NCBI GenBank assembly: GCA_028023455.1
Contig: JAQFVV010006199.1
Location: 8,568,972-8,632,971, forward strand
DNA from: Epiperipatus broadwayi
Lineage: Eukaryota > Onychophora > Udeonychophora > Euonychophora > Peripatidae
DNA: 64,000 nucleotides
Direction: 5' to 3'
Under the pieces are notes generated by a model. It was not told the origin of the DNA and did not search any database. It saw only the letters and a program-made list of their open reading frames with translations. Shown in pieces: positions 1 to 13,100 of this stretch. A program made the position numbers and the translations under genes. The stretch's first letter is position 1, and every line of letters begins with the position of its first letter.

Positions 1-179
1 ACCTTTTTAAAGATAAAACGGTTTTATTTTTTATATACTTACAAACTTGATTTAAAATCTATTGCAGTCAGATAAATATAAAAAATTGTTTTGAGTATGA
101 CTTCAAAACAGTGAATAATGAAAATACTAATAATTTGGACAATTGAATAGATTGTTGAGTTCTGCTTGTCACTTTGATA

Positions 180-335
180 TTTCAAATATTACTTAACCAG
201 TATTATATATTTTCAAGTTTTTGTTTTTATCAGTGCATCTTTTCCTTCTTATTGCAACCGTTCATCAGCCCTGAAATCAAACCAACCTCTCTCACCATGG
301 ATGCATTTTTTTTTTAAACATCAACTTCATTTTAT
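180..335 (+). repeat. Dispersed repeat family A, copy 1
   Basis: About 150 bp that align by eye with 15480-15640 in the same orientation. The shared core runs from a TTTTTATCA...GTATCTTT stretch through CATCAGCCC, CAGACCAATCTCT-like sequence and ATGGATGCATTTTTTT. The T-run at the end could be a tail. No coding frame is visible. It may be part of a larger retroelement that also carries the ribozyme-like motif 300 bp downstream, but that link is inference. Confidence 0.6.
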
Positions 336-644
336 TTAAGTAAGACATACATACTATAGATTATATTTCTATTTCATAAAATGCAAGCTATAAGCAAGTT
401 AATGAAATTTATAACTTGTTTTGTTTATCATAAATGTACCCTAGAAGGTTTTTGCAATGATATATATATTGCAGAGGCTTTTACTACATGGAGAAACTGA
501 ACTGTTTTCAGTCCCATATAACTGTCTAGTTTGTTTAACTGGATTTGAAGATATTTATGTATCTGAAAAATTCACACTTGCAAACTGATAGAAACTTTTT
601 CATAAATGCTGAGTTTTAGAATCAGTGTTTAGATCTAGTTTCTA

Positions 645-706
645 GTTCCTACCCTTCACTGATGATAGCCAATTAGCTTGAAATCAGCTGATCTGAAGGT
701 GGAGAC
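645..706 (+). ncRNA. Hammerhead ribozyme-like motif (type I)
   Basis: The core CTGATGA is at 659-665 and GAAA at 680-683. Stem I pairs CCTTCA (653-658) with TGAAGG (694-699), and an outer helix GTTCC (645-649) can pair with GGAGAC (701-706) across a small internal loop. Stem III is ATCA/TGAT (683-686 with 689-692) closed by a 2-nt loop, and C693 is the expected cleavage-site base. Stem II (666-679) is weak: three pairs AGC/GCT, with a T-T mismatch where a G-C pair is normal. This is the minimal architecture known from Penelope-like elements and retrozymes. Activity is doubtful because of stem II. Confidence 0.55.
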
Positions 707-829
707 AACGAAGGAGATATTGAATTCTGTCTCTCTCAGCATTTATGTATACAAAGCTTGTATGGAGATATTGGTAAAGCTCCATCTAGTGATCATATAT
801 ATATATTCTGACCTGGTCTTGTGCATCCT

Positions 830-1340
830 CACTTCAGAATAGTATATGGTATAAAATAAAACGGGTTCTAGCTCAGTTAATAATTAATAAATAAAATATT
901 CAGCATTAAAATTAAAATGTTTCACTAGCTCAAATTTAAAATACGAATAAGGTTCAGTTTATAAAAATAAATTAAAGAAATATTTAATATTTTCATGAGA
1001 CTTGAAGTGAAAATACAGGTGACAAGATAGATTACATTGAGCCAATATCCCACAGGATATTACCTCAATGGCATAAGAACACTATCCCCCCTTATTACTA
1101 TTTCAAATAACAAACTCATAGTATTCTTACGACTTTAATAACTTCTACTCACTAAGATTAAGTTAATAATTACATCTTAATCTTCTATTTGTAATAATCT
1201 AGCTCAATAAAAATCTCAGGTTCGTAAAGTTTATTCTAAGTTAATAAAAAAATAGAGTAGTAAAATATGAGAAGGGATTTTATGTCATAATCCACTACAC
1301 TGAAACTAATAATAAATAATAATAATAATAATATTCTTCA
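830..1340 (-). repeat. Dispersed repeat family B, copy 1
   Basis: Its reverse complement aligns with about 30185-30720. The best block is 980-1110, containing TTCTTATGCCATTGAG, then AATATC...GATATTG.CTCAATGTAA and GTCTCATG. Further blocks share GAACCTGAGAT, TAAAATCCC.T.TCATA and an ATT/AAT microsatellite (1306-1332). There are no long ORFs. The element type is unknown, and the two copies lie in opposite orientation. Confidence 0.65.
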
Positions 1341-4300
1341 TTGTTTAACTACTACTGGATATCTTTTCTTTTATTATAATTTTATTACCATAATAAAATA
1401 ATAAAATAATTTTATATAATCTTTTATCTTCATGTAATAATATAATAAATATGTGGTAGCATATGATAATCTGATAAACAAAGGATGTGTGGCAACTGAT
1501 AGCATATAATTCAGTATACTATTGTGATAACTGATTTATGACCAATAAAACAATGTAAAATTATGATTATTTAATTAAATGAATACCAATAAAATATTTA
1601 AAATTCTTAAAATACTTCTCTGTTTATCTTTTTGTGCAAAATTATATTTTTGTTTCAATTGTTATGAATATATCGTGATTTCATGCAGTGAAGTGGAGAA
1701 ATAAACAATCAAGACACAAAAATTTTGAAAAACAAATTTTAACAAAGTTTATTAACAACAACAAATAAAATAAACAATTTATGTACACTATTTACAATGG
1801 ATATCCTTATTTTAATCTTACATTTTTATCTACTAAGTTATATAAAAATAGTTTATAGTTTAGTTATATCTTTATTTATACTTAAGACAAAATAAATAAA
1901 AAAATGTTACCATTTGGTTTCTCATTATGGTTAACTTATTATAAATATATTTACTTATTAGCAAAATATTTCATCCTTAATATTATTAAACTATCTTATT
2001 TTAAAAAAAATAATTCATAGGAAAACATTCTACAGAAAAACAAAATTAACTTTATAATGAGTATGGATTTTTCAAAATATTAAAAAAAATTTCATCTTGC
2101 AAAGTCAAAGATGTTACATAAAATATTCATCCAAAATTCAGTACTAGATTTTAGTGTTTTATCACACGATGTTTACTAATCATAATATATTCTTATTTAG
2201 CCTTACTTTAGTATGATGTAAGTGTAATAATCAATATATTCCTGTTATTCAATAAACAAAAAAATATACTATGCATATTCCCCACATTTATTGTATATTA
2301 TTGTATTTTAAAAATATGCAATGCTTATTTTTCTTTTAAAAAATAATAATAAAGCATTCAAAAATTATTAACATTTTAAAGAAAATATCTTTGTTTAGAT
2401 ACTCTATTCTAAAAATTTATATTTCATTTCTGAATTACAATTCAAAATATATTCTATGATTCTTTCCTTTCCTTTAGGATTCATTGGCCTTCAATTTTAA
2501 GCTATAACATTCTATTCCTTATAAGCAAATAAACCAATCTTATACAAAACGATAGCATAACCTAAGTTCTAAATTATTTACCATTTCTTTTCAAAATATC
2601 TTACTAAACGATGCAGTTACATGAAATAAAGATAGCGAAACAGATGTATAGGATTTAAGGAAGAAAGCTAGAGTATCACTCATAACATATCTCAAAAATC
2701 ATGGCACAGTGCATTACAAGAAAGAGGTATGACCTTTACCTGTCTAATAACCTCTAATACATGAACGATGTTAAAGCTATTTCTTCAGCTTTATTAGAAC
2801 ATCAAATATTTAAAGAAATATAAAACACTGTCCAAATAAAATGTGTACCAGTCATAGGGCTTTGTTAACTATGCTGATATTCACATAAAGACTAAATATT
2901 ATTTCTATTTCTTATCATATCCTATTTCTTAAAAACATCATCTTGGTTTCCTGTTCACTAAGTACTTCCAAGCCACTATCTCAACATTATTTCTCAAGAT
3001 TTTCCACATCTTACATCGATAAATAACTATCTGCATTTACAAAACAATAAATAAAATTCACTGATAATTTTAAAAACAATCTAGCTGTTCCATAAGAAAA
3101 GTCTGTCTACTTCATCATTCTGTATGCTTAATCATATATAATCTAATCAGACAATATTTGAATATCCTAACATGAAAAGTTTTAAAAGAATCACATAATT
3201 ATTTGTTATTATGTTGGATTATATCACTAATATATATATATATAAATCATTGTATGCATATTTTCAAATCAATCCTATCTCATAATGTTTTTTAAAATGT
3301 TGTATGAAAATGCGTTACATATAATTAAAACTTTTACACTTCATTCTTACTATCCATAGATGATCTAAAGAAAACAAAAATATACATTATAAATTATTAA
3401 TAGTCATTATTATTACCAAAATAACCTTTATCTGGTCATCATATTCAGTAGGCTTCTTCATCCACTAGATACCGATCATTGCAAACATAAAGAAATATAC
3501 ATTCATACACTTTATTTTAAAATATATTCTTATCTAAATTATTAGATTATTCCATTATAAAATTTATATATCATCAACAAATTAATGTTTTATGTTTTCC
3601 TAATCTTATAAAAAAAATTAGATTTAAACTAGGTTAATAAAATAAAAGGAATCAAAACTATAATTACATATTTTCTTGACAATAGTTCCTGATAAGTCCA
3701 AAATGTTTATTATTTTCTCTAGAGTTTTTAAAATGTTCTCCTCCAAGCGCGTTAAAGTTTAAAAATAAAAATAAATATTAATCCATTTAGTAAAATTTAT
3801 AGAAAATAATCCTTGGTTTTAGTATTTAGGATGATAATTATTAAATCATAATATTAATTAATCCCGTGAAATTTCTTCAATATTCTCTGCGGCGTATCCG
3901 ATGCATCTTCCATCTAATTTAGCTTTAAAATACTTGGTAAACTTTTTTTTTTTTTTACAATATTTCCATGGATCCATTTTTTATTCAACTATGTGTTCAC
4001 TTTTTTTATATAAGTTTCCATCCTTAATAAATTTAAACTTTCGTTTGATATTTTTTTATATATCACCTTTTAAAAAAAACTTCAAGTACTTTTAAACAAA
4101 TGTTTTCTAAATACATTTTAAACAATTCTAAGACTGGAGGTTTTAATATCAAAAAATGCTTCAGTAACATATTCTCCTGGGTTCTTTCTTTAACTCTTGA
4201 AAATATATATTTTTTTTAAATGTTACCTTCAGAAAGGATATAACATTTTACTCCTTTTGATATAATATTATATAAAACGATTCATAAGATATAATTGTCT

Positions 4301-5830
4301 TATTACTATTTTTTAAAAAAAATAAATCTTGGATAAACTTATAAATAATAATGCGTCTCCAATTTTTCCCTTTTAAACAGAAAATAACTTTGCACTGTAT
4401 CAGTATAATGTCCGTACTATGATTTTTATGCACTAGAATAGTTCTCCGGTGAAGCACTAATAAAGCTGTATCAAAATATTCCAAAAACATTTTTATATTA
4501 TTAGAATTTATATCCATTTTATTCCACAGTATATCCATCTTTTCATTGCGAAGTTTAGGTCAAATTTCAGATAAAATAATCCTGGCAAGTAACTTTTAAA
4601 AATTAGAAAATCATTTTCAAGAAGTTCCCAAATATATTTTATTTTAAACTCTCTTTTGCAAAATACTTTTTAAATATTATCAATTAGTTTTTTTTTTTCA
4701 AATAAAACTATAAGAAAGTACTAAAATTGACTAAAATAAAAATTTTAAAGTACTATCTCTTTGATAGCTACTAATATACCTTTCTCTGGTTTCAATACAT
4801 TATTAATCTCCCTTGATACCCCCCATGCAATTCATATTTATAGTCTGTAAGAATACCTCATTTGATTGGTTGATTCTCACTTTTAGCTTGAGAACAAATT
4901 TACATATTTTTAGTTTTTTACAGAATTGAATCTTTAAAATAAAAATTTATGACGTAATAACTCAAAAATATTATTTAAAATACTACTTTTAAATCAATTA
5001 TTACTTTATCAAAATTATTTAAACATTTAAAATAACTTTTAAAATAATTTTAATAACCTATTCCATCTTTAATATTCAATTTATCTATTTTTATTTAACA
5101 AAATATTTAATTTTTTTATTAACTGTATTCGTCTTCATTACATTATTTAAAACATGTTATACGATAGTTAACTTAATATTTATTATTATTTGCTTTTATG
5201 ATAGGCAATAATTCCATCCAATTCTATAATGCAATCTTTTAAAATATTTTAAACTTTGTTATTAATTCAAACAAGCAGTGTGTGTGAAAGTATGCATTAT
5301 ACAAGTCACATGATCAATAACTTTGACAGACGATTTTTTAATCTATTTCTCTGCCCAGATTTATAAAATTGATACACTTATTATATTTAATAATATAATT
5401 ATAAAAATTTGGAAAAATAATTTAAAATATAGAATTAAATACAATTTTCACCATCATAAAGTTTATTTTTAAAATGTACTATATTAATTTTGACTATTAA
5501 ATATGACTTTATAAATTTAAAATATAACATTTATTACTATAAGTTTTAAACTATTAAAATCGAATTTTTTAAATATACTTTTAATATTTATAGCTGTGTT
5601 ATTTAATATGGCCAGCTTTTACAACCATATGCAACAATATTTAAAGCTTTACATAACTATTTTTAAATGATTCGTTATAATTTTATATACTACGTATTTT
5701 CTTTAGCTTCAAATTGTACTTTATATTATAATTGACAAACTATAATTAACATATTAAAATAACATATTCTAAAATTTAAAATTTTTAGTAATTGACTGAG
5801 ATGGACTATTACTGACCTATAGAAAAGGGC

Positions 5831-5905
<75 letters not shown>

Positions 5906-6815
5906 ATGGTCTGCAACAATCAAAATGACCAATCACTAACTCTTAGTTTAATCTCTCAATAAATAGTAATAAAACTAATAAGTGAATAATATCTGTTACA
6001 CAAATAGTATTCATTACTATGCCACTACATATGAACATCAATATTAATAATAAATCTCGGAGATTATTCAGCATTTAAATATTGTATATGCCAATAAATC
6101 TAGATTCAATACTAATAAAACAGGATGCATGTGACTATGAAAGTAATATTTTCACCTACATATTATTTCTTCTTCTCTTCTACTACTACAAAGACTCTTA
6201 GATATCTATATGATAAGTTTCTCAAGTATGATGGGATAAAAATGGGTATTTTGAGATTGTATCCAACACATACCTTACAGCATATAAACAGGGCTGTGAA
6301 AATAATGCAAATGAACTCTAACATAATTTTAACATAAATAATATTTATTTGATGTGCTGTAATAAAGCATAATGAAACTTTTAATACTAAAATTATAATA
6401 TGAATTAAAATGTAAGTGATGATGATGAATAAAATACAAAACCCTCATTTTAAGACAATAATAAATTAATTTATTAAACAAAATAAATGCATAAAATATA
6501 ATAAATATATATGAGATAACTATATGAATATTCCCACAACATTCTTACATAGCAGAGTTTTTTATTTATTTATACAAGTGATGTTCTAAAGAAAAAATTA
6601 CAATATAGATGCACTGATGTGTAATAGAAAGTATTGTTCACACAAATACCCAAACCAATAAAAGTGGCTGCCTATGGATAGAATCTTTAATATATCATTA
6701 TTTTTAAATTTATTAAAACCAATCCAAAAGATTACTCTGCATTTTATAAATCCCTGATATTTTCTATGTTCAAAACACATTGTTCTAATGATACCATCTT
6801 ATTAATCTTTTTATT
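1341..6815. other. AT-rich intergenic DNA
   Basis: No gene is recognised here. The DNA is very A+T-rich with homopolymer runs, for example T12 near 3944, and short TA runs such as 3232-3244. The few short open frames (around 3901, 4248, 6125 and 6598) have composition typical of chance frames, with F/I/K/N/Y-rich products and no motif. The microsatellite at 5834 is listed separately. Confidence 0.6.
5834..5903. repeat. (AT)n-(GA)n compound microsatellite
   Basis: About 37 bases of alternating A and T are followed directly by about 33 bases of GA repeat. Any open frame crossing it is a by-product of the repeat, giving Y-I and S-L dipeptides. Confidence 0.95.
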
Positions 6816-6885
6816 TTGGGAGTTGATGTGACTAAAGGGAGCTTGAAAGTCTGGGTTCAAATCCCCTCTAATAACATCTAGATTA
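6816..6885 (+). repeat. tRNA-like repeat fragment (family D)
   Basis: It contains GGGAGTTGATGTGACTAAAG, GGGAGCTTGAAAGTCTGG and then a box-B-like GGGTTCAAATCCCC, ending ACATCTAG. Similar sequence lies on the minus strand at 17719-17800 and 18789-18880. The box B suggests a tRNA-derived SINE. The repeated end CTAG also leaves room for a Helitron-type 3' end, which I cannot separate from the SINE reading without more copies. Confidence 0.5.
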
Positions 6886-7600
6886 AAAATTATATGTAAT
6901 ATACTTGTATTCAAATATTATCTTTTTTTAACAAGTGCAATATCTACATGGCCCATTTATACAACATTAAGATTTCAGACAAAACATTGTGCTTGACTTG
7001 TAGCCATGGTATAATTATTATTTATTAGGTTTAGCATTATTAACATATGTATATTTCAACTATATATATATGTGCATGTTATTCGTTCATTTATATTAAC
7101 ATATACATACTGCGATTCCATGGAACGTACAACAATAAAATATGATATATATAAAGCAAGGGAATATCATACCCAATAAGGATAATTTAGGAATATTATT
7201 ATTTAACTAATAAAATGATAATGTTTCAACCTATAATACAATATATTCAAATATCTTACTAGTTTGAATAAAAGAAAAACATACTATCTGATCTGCTTAT
7301 TGTTGACAAGAACATTGATTAATCCTAAAGGAATCGCCACCTAGGCCACATCTTAGTTCATACACTGTCATTCAGCTGCCTCTTTTAAGTTAAAATTACA
7401 AGGTAAGCCTTATTTTACCTAAAAATTTCTATGGATCAGTTAGGAAAAAACTATTTGCAAGGCAACAACAACATGTTAATCTAATGTTGAATCACAATGA
7501 CGAAATAGTCGAATGAAAAATTAAAACCAAATTTTAAAACACTTAAACGAGAAGAAAGTAATTAAACCTAAGAAAACAAATTATATAAATCAAAATGACA
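6886..7600. other. AT-rich intergenic DNA
   Basis: No gene is recognised. There are short TA runs near 7058 and 7147 and no convincing open frame. The decayed LINE described next probably begins in the last part of this interval or just after it. Confidence 0.5.
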
Positions 7601-9660
7601 ATATTAATAACCCCATTACACAAGATTTAAGGGCTGTAAGTAAAACTACTAAAGATATGCAAATCACAACCTTAACATTAAAATCAGATTTTTAACCTGC
7701 CAGAAAAGATGCACTAGATCATATTTCGGACTCGATTTTTGCTGACGGCTTGATGTAGAACACTCCAAACAATTTTGTCGCAAAATTTCATGCAGAAATA
7801 CCAAAAAATAAACATCCTATGCCTTTCGTTGTTAGAAAAGCTGAAATTCCGATAAGTTAAAAAAAAATTTTTGCCGATGGGGGCCAAAAACTCTAATATT
7901 ATTACTTTAGCATTAGAATACAACACAATACTCAGTAATAGCCAAATAAATGAAAATATTAAAAAAAACACAATACTCAGTAATAGCCAAATCAATGAAA
8001 ATATTAAAAAAACACAAAATGATACTTATGAGTTGGGGAAAGTCCAACATAGTAAAATAAATACAAACATCACTACATATGCAAATATCCTTAAAAGCAA
8101 ATCGCTCTCAAATGCCTCTCAATATACTTAACATTAGCGATAATATGACTTTGCTTGATTTATTGGAAATGGATGTTGACTAAAATAGCACTTTTAAACA
8201 ATCATCCACCAACACATATTTTTTTAATACACACAACTACAATGAAGAATAGTATCAAGACCTCAACGAATGTTTCAACAGCACTATACCCAATAATCTT
8301 TATAAGTCATTAATTAGTTTCACTAGTGATAAAAACCTGATCCTAGCTGTTACTAATGCCAATTGTGCATTGTTCAGGTTCCCCACTGAATTGCTATATG
8401 AAACTATTAAAAGAAAAAGACAAGCCATGGTATTCATAAGATCTTGAGTCATCCTAATGACTGCTACATTGCTCTGAAATTTACTAACTGTGCAGCCAAG
8501 AATTACTTTAAAAGCAATATCAGGGTATTAAATGATAAATTTATCTGTTACATTGATCTCACTAGACCAAATATAATTTCTGGTGGGATTAAAAATTGTC
8601 CTATGAACTCCTACCAAGAACATCTACAAGAATCACTCAAAGCCTTTGGTAATGTTAGTAAGTTTAAATACCTTCCTGTTGACTCAGATGGACTACAAAT
8701 TCTATCTAACAATGCATCTTTTCAAATAGCAATGAAACAAAATGTCTCGCCCACTGATATACTTACTGTGTTCAATTACAAAGGCTCACCTATCCTCTCT
8801 TTACGTGGAGTTAGACCATAGTGTCTCTATTGTCTTGAGCGGACCCACTTGGTGAAAGATTGCCAATCAAGAGTGTACTTTAATTGTGGAATCAAAAAGA
8901 GTATTTATCATAAATGCAAAAAGAATTTTACTTCAACTTCACAATATACTGCACAATCATACTCATCTGTAATTAATGATGCCTCAACGACAGAACCCCA
9001 AATTATAATTGCCTACTAAGAATGTCAAATGAATAATTAACAACTATCTATCTTGCAACAACCTGAATACAGAAGTGTAGTCAGAGAAGAAGAAACATCA
9101 GATATTATACAAGATTCTTTACTTGTAGATGAGTCTCTACTTCCACTACCCTCAAAAGGGAAAAATGATACACAAAGCCAATCTTTCAAGAGTGAAATAC
9201 AAATATCTCATGCTAAAATAATGGAATCAACGCAACAAACTGTGGTGGAGCAAGACACTTCAGACAATCCCACATGTCATCAGCACAATGATAGCACTAC
9301 TCCAACTAATCCTGTCAGAAGCCTCTGAACAAAAGTATAGTTACATATCAGACTAAAACAACTACCTTGAGATGCACAAGAAGTATGAACAAACAGCTTA
9401 AAAGTAACAACAAGTCTATCACCTCCAACCAAAGAGATATTAGCTCAGTAGAGGAATCTCCAATGGAAGTGCCTATAGATAAGCCAAATCAGCCATTATA
9501 CACAAGTCCAGCTCAGAAGATGAAAAATATCTGGGGAAGAAAAACAGATGTTTATCTCTTAAGCAGAAGAATAAAACCTATATTCCACTATATAAAGAAA
9601 AAAGTCCAGAGAAGAAATGTCAGTTATCAGATGAGAATAATAGGATATTGAGTGTTAATT
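7600..9660 (+). pseudogene. Decayed LINE ORF1-like (CCHC gag-like) region
   Basis: Three open pieces (7871-8131, 8444-8821 and 9053-9651) and the frames between them read as one decayed protein. The 8444 piece runs to an in-frame stop at 8819, and straight after it the frame shows a zinc knuckle CLYCLERTHLVKDC (C-X2-C-X4-H-X4-C). A second cysteine cluster (NCGIKKSIYHKC) is damaged. The part before 8444 continues in another frame (QAMVFIRS then HPNDCYIALKF), so a frameshift lies near 8440. The tail is rich in E, S, Q and T. A CCHC ORF1 upstream of an endonuclease relic fits a non-LTR retrotransposon, and the clade is not resolved. At least four stops or shifts make it non-functional. Confidence 0.6.
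7923..8011 (+). repeat. 45-bp tandem duplication inside the ORF1 relic
   Basis: Two nearly identical units (7923-7967 and 7968-8011) each begin ACACAATACTCAGTAATAGC and end in an A-run. In frame they encode NTILSNSQINENIKK twice. They differ by one substitution and one A in the terminal run. Confidence 0.9.
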
Positions 9661-9879
9661 TATTAGAAGAGACTGCTGGTGATGTACATCATTTCATCTA
9701 AGTTGACAGTTCAGGGCACCCCATTGATTGAATCCATTGTGTTAGAAGAAACCTGATAACACCATTGAAGATCCAGACTATTCCAACTAGAATTTACCTT
9801 CCTATTTATGCTGAGAATTAAAAGGGAACATTCTATTCTTTGTGATAGATTTAAAAGATACATAACCCAGTTATGTTGC

Positions 9880-10125
9880 ATAAGTTTATAGGAGTAAATG
9901 TAATGGGTATCAACTCACAGGAAAGGGTATATGCCATTGAACAATGGATCTCATTCAATAATCCACATTTATTTTTATGAGTGAAACAAAATATCACTCA
10001 AATACAGATTATAGAAATAGAGAATGTCTTAAATCCCTTGGATACATAGCTTTCTCTGATAGCCTTACTGCAGCTGGCAGAGTCGGTTTACTTATTAATA
10101 AAAATATCCATCTAATAAATTTATA
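9880..10125 (+). pseudogene. LINE endonuclease N-terminal relic
   Basis: The frame starting near 9894 reads GVNVMGINSQERVYAIEQWI, a stop at the expected catalytic-loop position, then SETKYHSNTDYRNRECLKSL and GYIAFSDSLTAAGRVGLLIN. This order (N-G-I-N, L...SETK, then a glycine-rich strand) is the start of an apurinic-type endonuclease of non-LTR elements. Similarity stops near 10125, so the copy is truncated at its 3' side. It is probably the ORF2 of the same element as the 7.6-9.66 kb relic. Confidence 0.6.
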
Positions 10126-13100
10126 ATACACTATAGGGATAACCTTATTGTTTATTTTTACACTAAATGATAGACTATTACTTGATTTTATTAAAATCAA
10201 CAAAATAAAATTTCTAAATTGACAGTTCTCATATTCTATATGCTTATGTACTATCCCTATGTTTTTATATTGAATATATTCGTAATTTCTAGAAAACATC
10301 TTTTTATTATATTTATGCACACATACAAATGCATATATGCACATTTAAATGTTTTGTGGAAGTAAAGTTTGTTTATATGTATTTTTAAACCGAATATAAT
10401 TCACCAAAATTCTAAATGTGTTGTGAATGGTTTAATTATTTTATTAAGGGGTATTTAATTATAAATTATACCTCTGTATAATGTGGGATTGATGACCTAA
10501 ATTCTTTAATGAATGTTTTTATCTAATTTTAACTTTAGCCACAATTTTTAAAATTTAGCAATACATTTTGTCATTTTCTTAAGCTATGATCATCATTTTG
10601 GTTACACTTGGCAACACTATATTCATATTTATAATATAAATTGAAAATTTCTTTTCTCATAAAAAAATATTTTTTTAATTATTTAGTTACTGTATTTACA
10701 AATATTGAGTTATATAATTATGTATATTGCTTTAAAAATACAGACATCGAATCATAATATTATTACATATATATATATATTCTAACCCAGTCTTCTTTTA
10801 GTTTATTAGAAAGTTTATCTTATTTGCACCCATAACACTAATTTTTCAGGTTGTTGTTAAGGCAATCAAAATAAAGCAACATATCCATTAATTTTCCAAT
10901 ATGATCTAAAATACCTTTCATATAATACAATTGTACATTCAATTCTCTTAAGCCATGCCACAATTGTAACAACAACAATAATTGATCACTTATTAATTTA
11001 AAGAATAATTATAATAATATTAATCTCAGAGTTCTTTGTTTCATGTAAGGAAATGCTCGGCAGTATTGTGTTGTCGCATATGACTGGCATTTTGGTCGGC
11101 TATAGGAAACATTTATTTTACTTAAATTCAATGTGTCTTCATCTCTCATATCAACTGCTATATTATTTAAAGAGATGATAATTCTATTCAATAATGACGT
11201 ATAATTTTGAATAACACAGCCCTTTTTTTTTTTTTCAGAATCTCAGTCAGAATAATAAAAAGACAAGGGTGCTTTTTGTGTCCTTCCATCATCCATGACA
11301 ACACAATAATATAACTAAGATTTATTACTTAGACAATTTAACTAAATGGGAATGGAATAATGTGCAACCAAAGTTAATGGTTTGGGAATAAATTCATTTT
11401 TTTTTTTTTTACACAAAGGTGAATGTTTAGTCTTAAGTTTTCAACTCCATAAATAATTATCATTAAACTAAAATATAATGACATATTCCGATCTGCTTAA
11501 CTTTATTTATCTGGTATATTAAGTTTTTAAGAATTTGGAATGATTTCGGACTCAAGAAAAGGTTTTGCAAATATTGTGCAAACACTTATATTTAGCATAT
11601 AAAAACAAAAAAATGAATCTACAACAAATTTTAACAAGACTATAATTTATTATTATCACAAAAAAAATAAAATATGAACATTTATTCAATAATCCCATAG
11701 TAATACAAAATATAAAATATAACTGACATTAATCTGTATACTCTTTTGGTTATGGACTAGAGGTTACTACTTCTCCTGTATGCAATCATATGGATTGATT
11801 AACTAAAAGTACATTTCATTACCAATACATTGTTTATTAAATTTTGGTAACCTTGTAGAAGCTTTTATTCAAAATTATTGACTAACTATTTTTTTTTTTT
11901 TTTTTTTTTTAATGATTAATCCCATCATATGCAATACGCAAAATATTAAATTTATTTCTAATACATTTACTTTATTTATGGTCTTTAATGGGATAACCTA
12001 TTCTAATTATAGGCCAGTTATCAGAAGTTACACTTACCATCTTACATTTAACTTAATGCTAACTTAAGTTATGATACAAATTTTATTCATACGTATAATT
12101 TTAAATATGAGTATTATTTAATTACTAACCAGAATTAAATATTGCATTTCAATATTCCTTCAGTAAATAAGCGTTTTAAATTACGCAATTTTAATTACTT
12201 TCTCCATTGACTTACTTGTCGAATACTAGCAATATTTAGCAGCACAATACAGATATTGATCTTAGTTACTAACGCACTATTTATACTAAAGTGAATCTTG
12301 AGGAACTAACACCTCCAATATAACCTTTATCTTTCCCGAACTTTCAAAATTAAGCACAATAATCAACACCTTCCATGGTGGAGCTATCTTTATTTTCACA
12401 TGAGGAATATGGAATAACCACGAAGGTCTGTAGAGTAATCTACTACATTAAAATATTTTGGTGGTTTCTTGCCTCTTACTTGAGCATACAACGAACACAC
12501 ACCAAATACAATCCTCTCCTGGGATTTAAACGAATGAAGCATACTAAATGCTAGATAAATTCTTGATCGTCCTATCTATGAGAATCGATCACTTGGGCTA
12601 TAAACATACCCGAACATTATATTTAAAATCTTCCTCTCATGGAAAACAAAGCTTTTGGGGAGATCATTTTTCATCCCACAAAATAAATACATTATAATTA
12701 TTACCTATGCGAATATTAAGCATATACCAATGCTATATCTGGGCAGGATAAGTAAATACACTGATTATAATAAACTTATGTTACCGTGTATACTTTGATC
12801 AACATCTGAAATCAATGGACATCATAGAATAAAAGTATAATAATTTTAATTTTAATAAAGGAACATTCAAAAATAGTTGGTAGCATACTATCTTAAAACT
12901 AAATAAAATGGATGTGTTATTTAAGAATAATTAGGAATAAATTCCTCAATTAATACAGTATAAATTCGTTTCAAAACTTTAACAAGAAATATTTTGTTAT
13001 AGCATTTTTTTTTTTTAGTTACTTCTGATAATTTTCAATATTTATTTTACCCCTTAAATATCTAAATATTTTTCTTTTACGTATCTAACATACAAAATTT

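Noticed and set aside
5726-5932. Open frame with S-L and I-Y repeats.
   Set aside because: It is the translation of the AT/GA microsatellite.
12300-12660. A GC-richer patch with a weak box-B-like ATTTAAACG segment.
   Set aside because: There is no box A at the right spacing and no second copy in the window.
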